Assembly: GCA_002189035.1 (NCBI GenBank)
Contig: NEEC01000004.1
Span: 3,348,001 to 3,412,000 of the forward strand
Origin: Utricularia gibba
Lineage: Eukaryota; Streptophyta; Magnoliopsida; Lamiales; Lentibulariaceae
DNA: 64,000 nucleotides
Direction of reading: 5' to 3'
Both the position numbers and the translations under genes were made by a program. The notes below the pieces were generated by a model. It was not told the DNA's origin. It made no database searches and saw nothing but the letters and a program-made list of their open reading frames with translations. Below are positions 1-11,875 of the stretch, piece by piece; the first letter of the stretch is position 1, and every line of letters begins with the position of its first letter.

Positions 1-1345
1 TGGTCCAGGAATCCACAGTGGCTCACCACTCTGTGCCATTCTGATTAGCTCTTCCATTGCTGCAACGGCTAACTCAATCATCATAGTCTTGTCAGCCTCC
101 GTTTGCCCTGATACCGACCGGAGAAGATCTGCAGCACCGTATCTTTCCGCGGTCAAGCCAGTTTGCTGTCTGAAATTGCCTACCCCAAAGTCAAGGGAAG
201 CATTTGCTCCAGCAGGAAGATGAGGATAAGATAGCATTGGCTTGCCAACACACTTCGCAGCAATTCCTGATATCCTATCAATCTGTGAATGAATCAATGA
301 TTTGTGATCAAAAACACCCTCGAAAATCATTCTATTCCATTCCATAGCCATTAATGAATCACACCTCTTCCCTCAAGTGACCGTTTTCGATCCTGAGATG
401 CTGCTCATCGAACGACATCTCACCAATGTTAGCTGGTCCTCCACAGTTAGGACAAGCAGCATTGGTTAATGCATCCTTGTACCGCATATTCTCAGCTAGA
501 AGCTTCTCATTCTCCATCCTCAGTTGCGAATTCTCGTGACGTTCATGTTGAGCCTGGATGTGTTTCATTCAAACCACCATTAGCAGAAACTCAAATGCAA
601 AGGTAATCCACTGCGCATAAATTGCTCAAGGGCACAAACCAACTAATAAAAGAAATGTCACCTTCATTTGTGTACGTTTATTCTGAAACCAAAACTTGAT
701 TTGCAGAGGCTCCAGTCCTAACCTCCGACCGAGATCCTTTCTTTGCTTGTCATCAGGATGAGGACACTCGTTGAAGAACCTGACCCAGCACATAAAAAAA
801 CCCAAAACTACACTTAACTATGACTTCATTTCATCAAAAAAGCAACCATAGCTCCTAACCTTGCTTTGTTAGCGCACCGTTTTACGTGTTTTTAGGATAC
901 ATTTCACTTCATATTATGTGGAACCCCATAGCAAACCCTCATAAGCAAAAGTAAGCATATTTTTCATTATCATAACTAGCAAAAACCCCAGTACAGAACA
1001 TTCTGCATCACGAATTTACTATTACTGCATTCCACCATCAAATTAGCATATTTTTTCCACTCATTAAAACCAAGAATCCGATGTTTACAATGGCTTCATT
1101 TTGGTGAGCAAAACAAATCAAACTTACGCTTCCATTTCTTGGATCTGATGCTGAGTGTGCCGATGATAACGCTTCTTCTTGCTCGGCCGATGATTTGGAT
1201 CTTTACCATCTTCGCCATCCATGATATCCGTACCTGATTTGCTCTCATACTCATCGTCTCCCGTTATCAAATCCAAATCATTCTCTGGAGCTTTATGGAG
1301 CTGTTTGTGGCTGCTTAGACTATCAAATATGCTCGGCTGAAACAT
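1..1345 (-). CDS. Class IV HD-ZIP (homeodomain-START) transcription factor, 5' part
   Basis: Nuclear transcription factor of the ATML1/PDF2/HDG2 group, which controls epidermal (L1) cell fate in plants. The coding exons on the minus strand are 1345-1128, 779-662, 553-365 and 282-1, and all splice phases agree. The first exon begins MFQPSIFD and ends in the basic homeodomain start [10 protein letters not shown]. The second carries homeodomain helix 3 ([11 protein letters not shown]). The third holds the leucine zipper-loop-zipper with the conserved CPNCGGP motif and [13 protein letters not shown]. The fourth enters the START region ([10 protein letters not shown]) and is cut by the window edge. 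The first in-frame ATG (1345) lies 18 bases inside its exon, after a CAG acceptor, so the 5' UTR is probably split; a donor (CCG/GTGAGT) near 1642 fits. The family is certain; the exact paralogue is not. Members are usually about 700-800 residues, so roughly two thirds lies outside. Confidence 0.95.
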
Positions 1346-1363
1346 TCCCCCCGCAGACGCCAC

Positions 1364-1740
1364 TGAAAAAACAAAAGATACTTCGGTAAGCCAAAAGGCT
1401 ACATTTTTTATTTCTTGAGTGAAACTGTAAAAAGCTGCTAACTTTGAGCTCGAGATCTTATTCGGATATGTGGTAACTTTTTTTTCAATTAACCCTAGTG
1501 GTAAAAAGTGTTAAAAAAGAAAGGGCTTTGGCTTAGGGAGCATTCAAATATACAAACAGCAGAGTAGGTTTACCGAAATTTTTAAAAAAAATTGTGCGCC
1601 TATACACGTGCTTGAAACTTGAAAGGGAGCTCACTCACCGGAGGAAGGCCGATGCATTAGTTGGCGGGATAGCTTCTCCGGTCGCTCGGAAAGTTCAACG
1701 ATATTGATATATCTAAAGACCTACTTGGGTTTTGAACGAT
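1364..1740 (-). promoter_or_regulatory. 5' UTR intron, leader exon and upstream region of the HD-ZIP gene
   Basis: A TTTTTTCAG acceptor lies directly before the first coding exon. A good donor (minus-strand CCG/GTGAGTG) lies near 1642, so a non-coding leader exon probably sits to the right of 1642, separated by an intron of about 280 bases. Leader introns are common in class IV HD-ZIP genes. No clear TATA box was picked out and the transcription start is not known. Confidence 0.45.
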
Positions 1741-1965
1741 GAGAAGATTCCTTGTATCTGCTTTTTTCTTCCCCACTTTTTGTTTTCATATGCGGTTTCA
1801 AAGTGCAAAAAAAAAAAAAAAAAAGAGAATTCACTATCTTGCGCCCAAAAGACTAGAAGGAGAAAACAAACGCTTTGACATTACTCAAAAAGCCTGCTCG
1901 TTCTTCACTACCCACAAGTGAAAGCTGCCCAATCCACACAAAGAAACAAAACATAAAACCACCCG

Positions 1966-2341
1966 CAGAAACCCTAACGGATCATCATCAGAAGATCAGG
2001 GTTTTGGGATTCAGATGTGGACAAAAATGGCGGATGTGTTGCGAGAAATGGAGAAAAATTCGTCGAAGAAGGGTGGTGATGTTAGAAGTCGCAGTAGAGG
2101 TGGAGTTTTTGCAGACGATGGAAAAGCATTAATGGCGAGTGGGGAAGGGGGAGGTGGCGCTGTTTATTTACTGCTGCAACCGCAAATGCAATGGAAACGG
2201 CATGGGGTTGGCACCTGGTGTTTAATTCCTCGGCGGGCTGCATCCATTCCTTTCAAAAACTCAAGGGAACGAATCATTAATGTTATTTGCATTATACAGA
2301 GAATCAAAAGATGTGGTTACATCATAAATCATGGTGCGTAG
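1966..2341 (+). other. Unassigned open frame behind a telo-box-like motif
   Basis: An AAACCCTAA-type motif (about 1967) is followed by an open frame from ATG 2015 to 2341 (108 codons) beginning MWTKMADVLREMEKNSSKK. The composition looks coding at first (basic, Ser/Gly rich, to about 2160) and then degrades. I do not recognise a family. It could be the first exon of a lost gene, upstream transcript of the HD-ZIP locus, or chance. Confidence 0.2.
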
Positions 2342-4810
2342 AGGATCGGGGGGATATACCTGCTGTATCTGTCAGATCGGGATCATTAATTACCTATATA
2401 CATGCATGAATCAATGAGTCTATGTTTAACCACTCTTTGTGTCAAATGTTCTTCTCAGGATTCATGTCTTTGATGCCTTGTGTAGCATGCCTCCAAAAGG
2501 GAAAAACTTAACAATATGTAAACCGTGCGCTCGTAGAACTGAAATTCAGGTTACCCAGGCCACAAGGAATGTTTACTGTGCTTTAATTTGGTTTTAGTTC
2601 GAAGTCCAACATATCCGATAGCCTTCCAGGCCTGTGGTTACACTTCCATCCAGCTCCAAAAGATGAGTAAATACTGTTTTACTTTTGAAAGATGTCATAT
2701 GAAAATAATTGCAAGTTCTTAGTTCACTCAATTGACTCGTCAAACCTGTCCACAGGGTTTGAATTCACTTCCTTTTAAAAATGCCCTACTTTGAAGTATT
2801 TTTTTGGTTAGGAATTGACACCAAAGTGTGAGACCCAACACACAAGAGATATTGTGAAAACTTTGATGGTAAAAATGTAAAATCAATGATGCAAAAAAAG
2901 TGTAAGTTCTCCAACCCATAGTTTATTCAACAAAAAACAATTAGTTGAATAACATATATTTGAAAAATATTTGTCAAATATCATTTTTATGAATTTTTTT
3001 AATTAATTTCATTCATATCTTATATCTATATATGCATCATAATTTTGTTTATTTTAAAACTAACAATTAAAAAATATTTATTAAATTTTCACATTTTTTA
3101 AAATAAATAAATACACATAAAATTCAACATATTATATATACAAAAATATATATTAGAGAAAGTAAAATCATCTATATTAATTATTTATATTTAATGTTAA
3201 AGTATTCTTGTTATAACATTAAGGATAATTTTGTAATTAATTTTTTTAATTATAATTGAAGTAATGAATTGATATCTAATGGCATTTATACTTTTTTAAA
3301 TTAATTTTTATTCAAACTACTTTAATACTGTGCATTCTATTTAAATAAATTTTAAAACAAAAAATATAAAAAATTTTATTCAAAGAGCATAGTTTTTCTT
3401 TTTTACATTCCAAATTTCAATTATATCTTAATATGTTGGCCAAACTTCTTGTTATATTTATTAATTTTGATTTAATAATATTGATCATAGGAACGAAATC
3501 ATCACACATTCTAATTTCGATCATGGATAATGTTTTTGAAAAATCTTTTAATTTTTGACTTAGGTTGTCTCCGAAGCTATGAAGTAGGGAAGGATGTCAT
3601 ACCACATGACATTGACCCATCTATGGATATCACATTGTGAAATGAATGCCTCACCCCTTCTAGTTCCACATTATTCAGCTTGTATGTTCAAGTCATGTGG
3701 ATAGTAAGAGCAATGTCATAGTACTTGAGTTGATTGTATTTTTCCCTTTCTTCCTAATCCTATGAGTCATAGTTCTGGTTCTCCCGTAGATGGTCTTTTC
3801 TTGATCCACAAACTTCAAAATCCATTACCTCATGCATTTGAGTTGTCTTTTCATGGCCAGCACGATGTCATTCACCTCGTCTGTTAGGGTCTAGAGTTAA
3901 CAAGAATGGGGCATCATCCCATATTAACTTATCCCAAAGGGAATGGAATTTATTGGAGTTGGAAGTAACTAGAATCTTACCAGAATAAAATATATCAATG
4001 AATTTTCAAGTATTTATGGAGAAACTATGGCATACCTACACAATATAAGATTAATTAATCATATATTTTTAAAATTAAATATAGTGATAAATGTTACGGT
4101 TGAGCATGGGAGCACAGAACTCTTATATTTTACTAGAACTTACAAATGCATGTTTGATGCGAGATGTGAACAGGGTGGACTTGTTTTGAGTTGAGCCTAT
4201 TTCAATAACAAATGTTGTCATCATTTGTATGTTATACTCTTCAACCATAACATGATGAAGGTTTTTTATTTCAATTGAAATAGCTCTTCACCTTTTTCTA
4301 CTCATGGTCGCCTTTTAGTTTCAATAGTTTTAACCATTTTGCAACGATCCTAGAAAAAATTCTTTCCACTTCATTCCTTATGACCTTCATAAGGAATACG
4401 AGATAGTCAACTTTCAAAAATCATGAGGGTGAAGTATGAACCTTCACAGTCGTAGTTGGACATAGGTGCCGAATTTCATGAAACACTCCATTTATTGACT
4501 TAAGATGATTCTTTGTCATGATCTCATACCTATTTATTGAGACATAAATGATATTCAATATGTGGTATAATAAAAAGGATAATTACCTTATACTAACATT
4601 GTATGAATGTCCACATATCCGAAGTAATATTCATCAAGTATTTATAGCACATCAAGATTCGCTCGATAGATTACATCCATCAAATATTCAAATTTTTCTA
4701 CACATACAGCCATAAACCCTAATATATACAGCTCAAACCAATCCATGCAAATGTTTACTCCTATTATGTAGTAAACAGTTGGATCTTCAATGTTAAAGTC
4801 AAAGACAATG
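2342..4810. other. AT-rich intergenic DNA, no gene seen
   Basis: The part from about 2780 to 3560 is very AT-rich. From about 3560 to 4800 the composition is more balanced and, read on the minus strand, has short open stretches broken by many stops, which suggests an old mobile-element relic that I could not assign. No conserved motif was found. Confidence 0.5.
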
Positions 4811-4815
4811 GTATT
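4811..4815. repeat. Target-site duplication GTATT (left)
   Basis: Matches GTATT at 15645-15649, directly outside the two ends of the Athila-like element. Confidence 0.9.
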
Positions 4816-5413
4816 TGTTAAGTGTCATTTTTTAGTTATATATTAGGTATTATTATGTATTAATCTAGTGTTAAGTTGCCCAATTTAAGATTTATATTGA
4901 TAAATATTGTATTTCCTTAGAAAAATCATATTTTCCTATTTTCTATATATTTTCTCTCTTTTTTCAGGCTCTTTGACCGAGACATGTCAGGAGACTGTCA
5001 TGGAGTGTTGCAGGAGTATTGCAGGAGGTCAGACTCTGACTTTTCATGCCTTGTATGCGACTTGGAACGATTGTTGGCGGAAGACTGACACTAATCAAAG
5101 CCCCTGACTTACGGCTGTCAGAGTCTGCAGCAATGATTGGGCGCTAACTTGCACGTAAAAGAAAGCTGCTGGCGCACACAAGATAGAAAGGGACCTAAAG
5201 TATATAAAAGCCACTTGGAGCACTTAGTTTCGAACTTTTGAACCTTTGTTTTAGTACTTAGAACTTTTGAGTTCTTCCTCCCCTTAAGAAGGAACAACAT
5301 TTCGTTTATGTTTTCATGGCCCTTTCGGGCTAAAACCCTTTAGTTTTTGGGAGAAGATGAAGTTTCCTTCTAAATCTTGAGTACTACACTTTGTTCTTCG
5401 CTGAATTCAATTC
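4816..5413 (+). repeat. 5' LTR, 3'-truncated
   Basis: Aligns with 14368-15012 of the 3' LTR, including the shared starting stretch, a stretch with the word GACATGTCAGGAGACT and the end word GAATTCAATTC, after which the two copies part. The 3' copy also has an extra segment of about 30 bases near 14750. The remaining part of the LTR is missing here. Confidence 0.88.
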
Positions 5414-5537
5414 ATTAAAGGGTCACCGAAGCTTGAGGTTGTATCGAGACATCTTCTGCTCCTTAGATCTGGAGATTGAGTGCACATTTCTGGCGAAAAA
5501 GAGAGAATTGATTTCCAGTTCATCTACTGACGAAGAA

Positions 5538-7012
5538 ATGGCTGCTCAACCACCTACTGGAGTCTCCACAATGCAAGGAGAACAACACCAACAACATCCT
5601 CAATTTTTTCCAGTTCTACCGATCACTAATCATGGCCCAGCACTAAAGACCATTAAAGAAGAAATCACTGCCAAACATGCTTACCAACCACTTTGTATCA
5701 TCTTTGACGTGGAAGAGGACTTTGAGCTTTGCCCATATCTATTTCAGACACTTCCCAAGTTCGCTGGGAGAGAGAATGACGACCCAAACTATCATCTTAG
5801 AAAGTTGCACACGGCTTGTGCATCCATGCGCTCAAAAGGTGCAACGGAGAACCAAGTCAAGTTGCGGGTCTTCCCTTTCAGTCTCACTGAGCGAGCCTTG
5901 GAGTGGCTATATGGACTACCACCTTCCTCTATTGCAACTTGGGAGCAAATGGTTCAGAAGTTTCTTGATCGATATGTGCCCCTAGGGAGAGCCTCCGTGG
6001 GAAGAAGAGCTTTAGCCACCATGCTACAAAGTGAAGGTAAGAATTTACGGGAGTATTATGACAGATTCAATCAAATCTGTAACACTTATCCACAGCATGG
6101 ACTTGCTGAAGGCCAAATCTTGCAACATTTTTATGAAGGAATGACCCCCATGATCAGAGGACAAATGGATGCCGCTTGTAATGGGTCATTACTAGATAAC
6201 TGCCATAGCGCTGATGCCCGAAGATTGATAGAACAAATGGCTGCTAACTCATATTCTACTTCCAGTCGTTATGACTACTCATACCGAGCACCTGGAGGAA
6301 TTTCTCAGCCTGTTAAATCAGTGCACAAAGTGGATAATTTTGAAGTTTTAGCTCAACTTGATGCTGTAAGTGACACCTTGAAGCTTGGCTTCCAATCACT
6401 TCTTCAACAACGAGGAATGTACCAAAGATCTTCAACCTCTCATCTTTATGATCCAAGACCTATAATACACGAGATGCCAGTAGAAGAGGTGAACGCATTC
6501 TACCAGAACCCAGGAGGAGTTTACAACTATGGAAACTACCAAATGCCGAGAAGAGATCATCCCGGTTTCCGCTGGAGACAACCAGTACCTCCTGGTCAAG
6601 CCCCATCACTAGGGAACCCTTCTGCTGTTTCTCAGAAAACTCTCACTGCTCCGCCTCAACCTTTACAAATCACTAGAGTTTCAGATCAACCTCTTGTTCC
6701 TTATCAGCCAAATCATAATCTGGAGTCCATGATGAAGTCTCTTACCGAGAGCACCACCAAGATGCATGCCGCACAAAAAGGCATGAATGGACGAATTACC
6801 AGTTGGTGCAAGCCATGAACCGACTGGAGATGCAAGGAGCATTGCCATCCCAACCAATGAAGAACCCAAAGCATATCAATGTCATATCTTTAAGAAGTGG
6901 GAAGGATCTACCGGAACCTTACCCATGGTTCATGACTAAGGTGGACAGATTTGAAGAAAAAGAACTTGAAGTCTTGGACGACGATAATGACTGGATGAGG
7001 AGATTATTTTAG
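5538..7012 (+). pseudogene. gag of the Athila-like element, frameshifted
   Basis: Capsid-type retrotransposon gag. ATG 5538 (MAAQPPTGVS) is chosen because it begins the conserved leader; the frame is open further upstream to 5391 only because of the leader deletion. The retrotransposon gag core covers about 5740-6240, with FAGRENDDPNYHL, the W-EQMVQKFL block and LREYYDRFNQIC. The frame stops at 6819 and continues in another frame from about 6803 to 7012 (VMNRLE-type coiled segment), so there is a shift near 6800. A similar relic lies on the minus strand at 22480-23800. Confidence 0.9.
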
Positions 7013-7050
7013 AGCATTCTGATGATTCTCCAGTCCATAACACTGTTGTA

Positions 7051-7674
7051 TTGACGCCAACTGAAGAAGTGAAGGAGAAGGAGACACAAGAAGTGGATCA
7101 TCCCAAGTCTCTAGTCATTCCTCCTCCTTTTCCTATGAGACTTCGCAGAAAAAACAAGGACAAACGTGGACTAAAAGCATTCATGGAGGTGATGAAGAAG
7201 GTGAACATGAATATTCCCTTGCTGGACATGATTGATCAAGTACCGAAATATGCGAAAATGTTAAAGAATTTGTGCGACCCCAAGAAGACGGCAAAAGTGG
7301 AAGAGGTAATTCCTTTAACTGAAAATATTTCAGCAATTATTCAAAGAAGGCTTCCACGAAAATGTAAGGATCCAGTTATGTTTTCCATACCTGTTATTAT
7401 TGGTGATACCAAAATTTCTATTGCCATGTATGATTTAGGAGCATCGGTTAATGTTATGCCTAGGTCTCTTTATCTTTCTCTTGCATCTAAATTAGGTAAA
7501 CTTGAACCTACTAGTTTTGTTTGTCAATTAGTTGATAGATCACTTGTGAAGCCTGATGGTAGAGTTGATGATGTGTTTGTACATGTTAAAGATTTGATTT
7601 TTCCTGCTGACATTTTAGTTATTCTCATGGAGAGTGAAAATCCCATGATTTCGGAGTCCATCATTTTGGGATGA
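7051..7674 (+). pseudogene. gag C-terminal end and aspartic protease of the Athila-like element
   Basis: The frame runs through a conserved basic block (PMRLRRKNKDKR) and a hydrophobic segment into the pepsin-type protease. The active site reads YDLGASVNVMP with the catalytic aspartate codon at 7432-7434; Athila elements normally have DLGAS here. The downstream flap and the usual LGRPF end are partly present (ESIILG, stop at 7672). The frame is separated from gag by a stop near 7010 and from the polymerase by several stops. Confidence 0.85.
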
Positions 7675-7845
7675 ACGTTTATGGCTACTGCAGGCACCAA
7701 AGTTGACGTCCAAGCCGGCACAATTTCCCTACAATTCGATGGATAGGTGCTAGACTTTAGCCTGGACAAAGCCATGTAATATCCGGACTAGATTAACGAG
7801 ATTTGCTCAATATCTACATTTGATGCAGATGTAGAACACTTAGCG

Positions 7846-9380
7846 ATGGTCCATGAGCAAGATCCCTTGCTCAAATGCCGTACTGAAAACTTAGATTTTG
7901 ATCGTATTTCTTTTTCTAATTTTGAACTTTTAGGTTATCTTGATTATTTTCTTGAAAAACCTGAATTTTCTGACGTTGCTTTTCTGAGTTTAGAAATACC
8001 TGAGAAATTGTTAATTCCTTCTATTATTCATGCCCCATTATTAGAGTAAAAAACTCTGCCTGAGCATTTGAAATATTTATTTGTGGGCAAAAATGAGACT
8101 TTACCTGTTATTATCTCTAGTACACTAACCTTGGAATAGGAGGAAAAACTCAAAAGTGTGCTCCATGAGCACCAACAGGCACCTGGGTGGACATTGGCAG
8201 ATATCAAAGGCATAAACTCCTCCATATGCACTCAATGGATTTATTTGGAGGAGGGAACAAAGCCGATTCGTCAACCCCAAAGGAGATTGAACCCTCCTAT
8301 GATTGAAGTGGTCAAGAAGGAGATTCTGAAGTTATTGGCCGTAGGTATAATCTATTCTATTTCTGATAGTGAGTGGGTTAGCTCTGTGCAGGTTGTCCTG
8401 AAGAAAACAGGTATCACAGTCATGGCCAATGACAAAGGGGAACTCCTGCCTACCAGAGAGCAAAATGGCTGGTGAATGTGCGTAGATTACCGAAAACTGA
8501 ACACAGCCACTAAGAAAGACTACTACCCACTTCCATTCATCGACCATATGTTGGAAAGACTTGCTGGAAGGAGCCATTATTGCTGCTTGGATACTCCAGT
8601 TTCCATCAAATACCCGTGGCCCTTGAGGATCAATCTAAGGTTGTTTTCGTTTGCCCTTTTGGAACTTTCGCTTACCATAAAATGCCTTTTGGACTTTGCA
8701 ATGCACCAGCAACATTTCAGAGATGCATGGTTAGTATTTTTTCTGAATATGTTGAGAATATTATTGAGGTTTTTATTGATGACTTTACGGTTTATGGGAA
8801 TAGTTTTGATGAATGCCTTGGTAATTTATCATTGATTTTGAAGCGTTGTGTTGAGACTAACCTTGTTTTGAATTATGATAAATGTCATTTCATGGTAGAA
8901 CAAGGTATCATTTTAGGACATGTTGTTTCCCAAAAATGAATTGAAGTTGAGAAGGCCAAGATTGAGATAATCCAAAAATTACCTTATACCACTTGTGTGA
9001 GAGATGCACATTATTTCCTTGGACATGCTGGTTTTTATCGTAGGTTTATTCAAGATTTCTCGAAAATTGCGTCTCCTCTATGTGCCTTATTGCATAAGGA
9101 TGTTGAGTTTCATTTTGATGAAAAATGTATGCACGCTTTTGATGTTTTGAAAGAGAAGCTTGTTTCAACTCTCATTATTCAGGCTCCAAATTGGAGTCTA
9201 CCCTTTGAACTAATATGTGATGTAAGTGATGTAGCTCTAGGTGCGGTTTCAGGACAAAATGTGGAGAAACAATCTCACGTTATTTACTATGCAACCAAGT
9301 GCCTTGATGATGCCCAAAAGAGCTACACTACTACAGAAAAGGAGCTGCTGGCCATTGTATTTGCCTTGGAGAAATTTTGA
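7846..9380 (+). pseudogene. Reverse transcriptase and RNase H of the Athila-like element, broken
   Basis: RT motifs are spread over three frames: the VDYRKLN block (8478-), then after a shift near 8580 the PFGLCNAPATFQRCM block and the catalytic FIDDF box (about 8775), then KFEV-like connector and HAGFYRRFI. RNase H begins near 9210 (CDVSDVALGAV) and contains TEKELLAIVFALEKF, followed by a stop at 9378. A TGA just before VDYRKLN stands where the family has arginine. The domain order RT then RNase H is typical for Ty3/gypsy pol. Confidence 0.9.
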
Positions 9381-9499
9381 TTTTATTTGCTAGGAGCCAA
9401 AGTCATAGTCTATTCGGGCCATGCTACATTGAGATACCTCCTCCTCAAAGAGGTTAAAATTTAGGATACAAAGATCAAATGGCTCTTCAACCCATTATC

Positions 9500-10411
9500 A
9501 TGTGTGAGATCTTTGATGTATGGGGCATTGACTTCATGGGATCATTTCCCTCTTCTCAAGGGAAGCTCTACATCCTTCTTGGTGTTGATTATGTTTCTAA
9601 ATGAATGGAAACCATTGCTTGTGAAAGGGATGATGCCAAAACCGTGGGTAATTTCTTGACTAACATTTTATTTCCTAGGTTTGGACATCCCAAGATTATC
9701 ATTTCAGATCGTGACACCCATTTTGTGAATCATGCCATCAAGAGTGCTCTTGCTAAATACGGAGTCAACCACCATCTATCCACAACTAGACATCCTCAAA
9801 CCAATGTAATGGCGGAAGTATCAAATAGGGAAGTGAAAAGGATCTTGGAGCGTACCATTAACCCAAATAGGCGAGATTGGAGCTTAAGGCTCAATGATGC
9901 ACTATGAGCATACCGTGCGGCTTACAAGAATCCTATAGGAATGTCTCCATACTGAATGATCTATGGTAAGGCATGTCATCTACCCTTTGAATTACATCAC
10001 AAGGCATACTGGGCTGTCAAGTCATGCAACCTGACTAGTGACCAAGTTGGAGAGAGAAGACTTTTAGACCTAAATGAGCTGGAGGAAATTCGCCTCAATG
10101 CCTACACTAACCAACTCTTACACAAGGAAAAGGTTAAACACTTCCATAATAGTAAGTTGCATGGGAAGCAATTTTTAGTAGGTCAAAAAGTTCGCTTATT
10201 TGATACTACTTTAAAACTCTTTCCCGGTTAATTGCATTCTAAATGGCTTGGACCTTATGAAATTGTGAATGTTTTTCCCTCTGATGCTGTTATTATTCGT
10301 TCATTTGAGACAGGGAAAAGCATTAAGGTGGATGGACATCGACCGAAGCCATTTTATGAGAATTTTCAGCCGCATAGTGTGTGTAGCTTACTTCTAGTCG
10401 AGGCTCATTGA
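9500..10411 (+). pseudogene. Integrase of the Athila-like element, zinc-finger part missing
   Basis: The core domain shows WGIDFMG, then after a stop at 9602 the block SDRDTHFVN and the TTRHPQTNVMAE segment, where D-D-E catalytic residues can be placed. Stops interrupt at about 9905, 9952 and 10228. The tail has the chromatin-side motif LGPYEIVNV and ends HRPKPFYENF. The HHCC zinc finger expected between RNase H and the core is absent: the sequence passes from LRYLLLKEV to the core within about 90 bases, so an internal deletion is inferred. Confidence 0.87.
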
Positions 10412-10619
10412 CAGGTGTCACAGTCGGCCAAAGACTGTAAATTGGCGATGCATGGAAGGCAACCCATGACTTTAATTTCGTAACCGTTACTCTTTCCTCG
10501 TTTATATCACCCACTACTCCAAGTTACTTTATTTTCACCTGCCCCACGTACCCACTTACTCCTTTAACCGTTTCTACACTCAACCTCCCTCTTATCTTTT
10601 GGAATTCCCATTTTATTAA
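10412..10619 (+). other. Internal non-coding segment of the Athila-like element
   Basis: Spacer between the integrase end and the nested solo LTR. Pyrimidine-rich; no gene seen. Confidence 0.5.
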
Positions 10620-10624
10620 CCGTT

Positions 10625-11794
10625 TAATAAACGAAAAATTTACACGTCGTAAATGTAAATCTTCCTATCGAATAAATTTATAACCTAATACGCATTCTAG
10701 CATAAAACAATTATGAGCATAGTGATTAGGATCAAGCACGAAGAGCAGGTGCTTGCTATGTGAAAGTTAATGCATGAAATCAGTGTCATGTTGGTAAAAT
10801 TGGTCTTAGCTAGAATTAAGGCAAAACTAAAATGAAATACAGTAAAGAAAAGTAATAAGTTCTAGAACTCGGTTGTTTCTAGAGTGAAATGGGTGATGCC
10901 TTGAGACTCTTAGGAGATGCATGCTTATCACTAAACAAACTCACACAAACCACAAATCATACAACTAACTCACAAGGTCTAAGTCTACCCGAACTGTTGT
11001 TTTTCCCCCTAATCTTTGGTCTACCTCTAATTAGGGTTGTTAAGTTGGGTTTCACTACTTCCCCCTCCTGAATCTATCCTGGTTTGTTAAGGAAGTGACG
11101 TAATTTATGGTTGATTAGGTCTAAGGATGGATTAGCATGATTCTCCCCTTTTTATCCCAAGGCACCCCCCTGGGCGCTTAGCCACTCATGCCTAACACAA
11201 ACGAAAATAGAAGAGAAAACATCATCCACAATATACTCATGTCTCAGTTGACTACCAGAAAATAAACAAGCAGGAAACTTAAAAGTTCAACAGAAAGCGG
11301 GAAATCATTACTAGCTAATCTTAGCTAGGAGTAATAATCCTTGGAAAACAAAAAATAATCTTCAAGCATGAGCTTAGTTCCTGTTCATCTTCATTCTTCT
11401 TCCTCCCCAGAAAACCTTCTCCAAAAAGCCGTTCGTGAGTCTCCAAGGGGAGATCTGCCTTCTCTCTCCATCTTTTTCCCCCTTTTTGTCCAAAATCTCC
11501 CTTTTTCCTCCTTGGATTTTGTATGTACTACTTTTCAGACTTTGGGACTCATCTTCTGCCACTACACTGTGCATATTCGACTCCTTGAGATTTGTGTTGC
11601 GACCTATACTGCATTGCTCAAAGAAGACTATTAGAGGATTGGGACTAAATCATAGAATTAGTCCCAACTAAGACTAAAATAACATAACTACGGTACTTTG
11701 AGCAAAAATATACAACTTGGCAGTAAAATCTGATTTTTGTAGCGCAATATGAGTAATTTCCATGCACTCAATCACTCAAAAATATGTGTTATCA
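10625..11794 (-). mobile_element. Nested solo LTR (family A), reverse orientation
   Basis: Reverse complement of the LTRs at 24331-25504 and 30414-31514: it begins TAATAAACGAAAAATTT (LTR 3' end, one base off TGATAA) and ends ATATGTGTTATCA. The duplication CCGTT flanks it exactly (10620-10624 and 11795-11799). No internal region is left, so it is a solo LTR made by LTR-LTR recombination. Open frames inside (for example 11368-11634) are chance products of LTR sequence. Confidence 0.93.
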
Positions 11795-11875
11795 CCGTTA
11801 CCCACTTCGCTGTTGTGACCTACGTTTCAATTCCTCTCCCTCACATCTCCGATTCTCCGAATTTTCTGCTCACGA

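Noticed and set aside
11368-11671. Two overlapping plus-strand frames of about 80-90 codons
   Set aside because: They lie inside the solo LTR; equivalent frames recur in the other LTR copies (for example 24477-24755 and 60524-60833) and have no conserved product.
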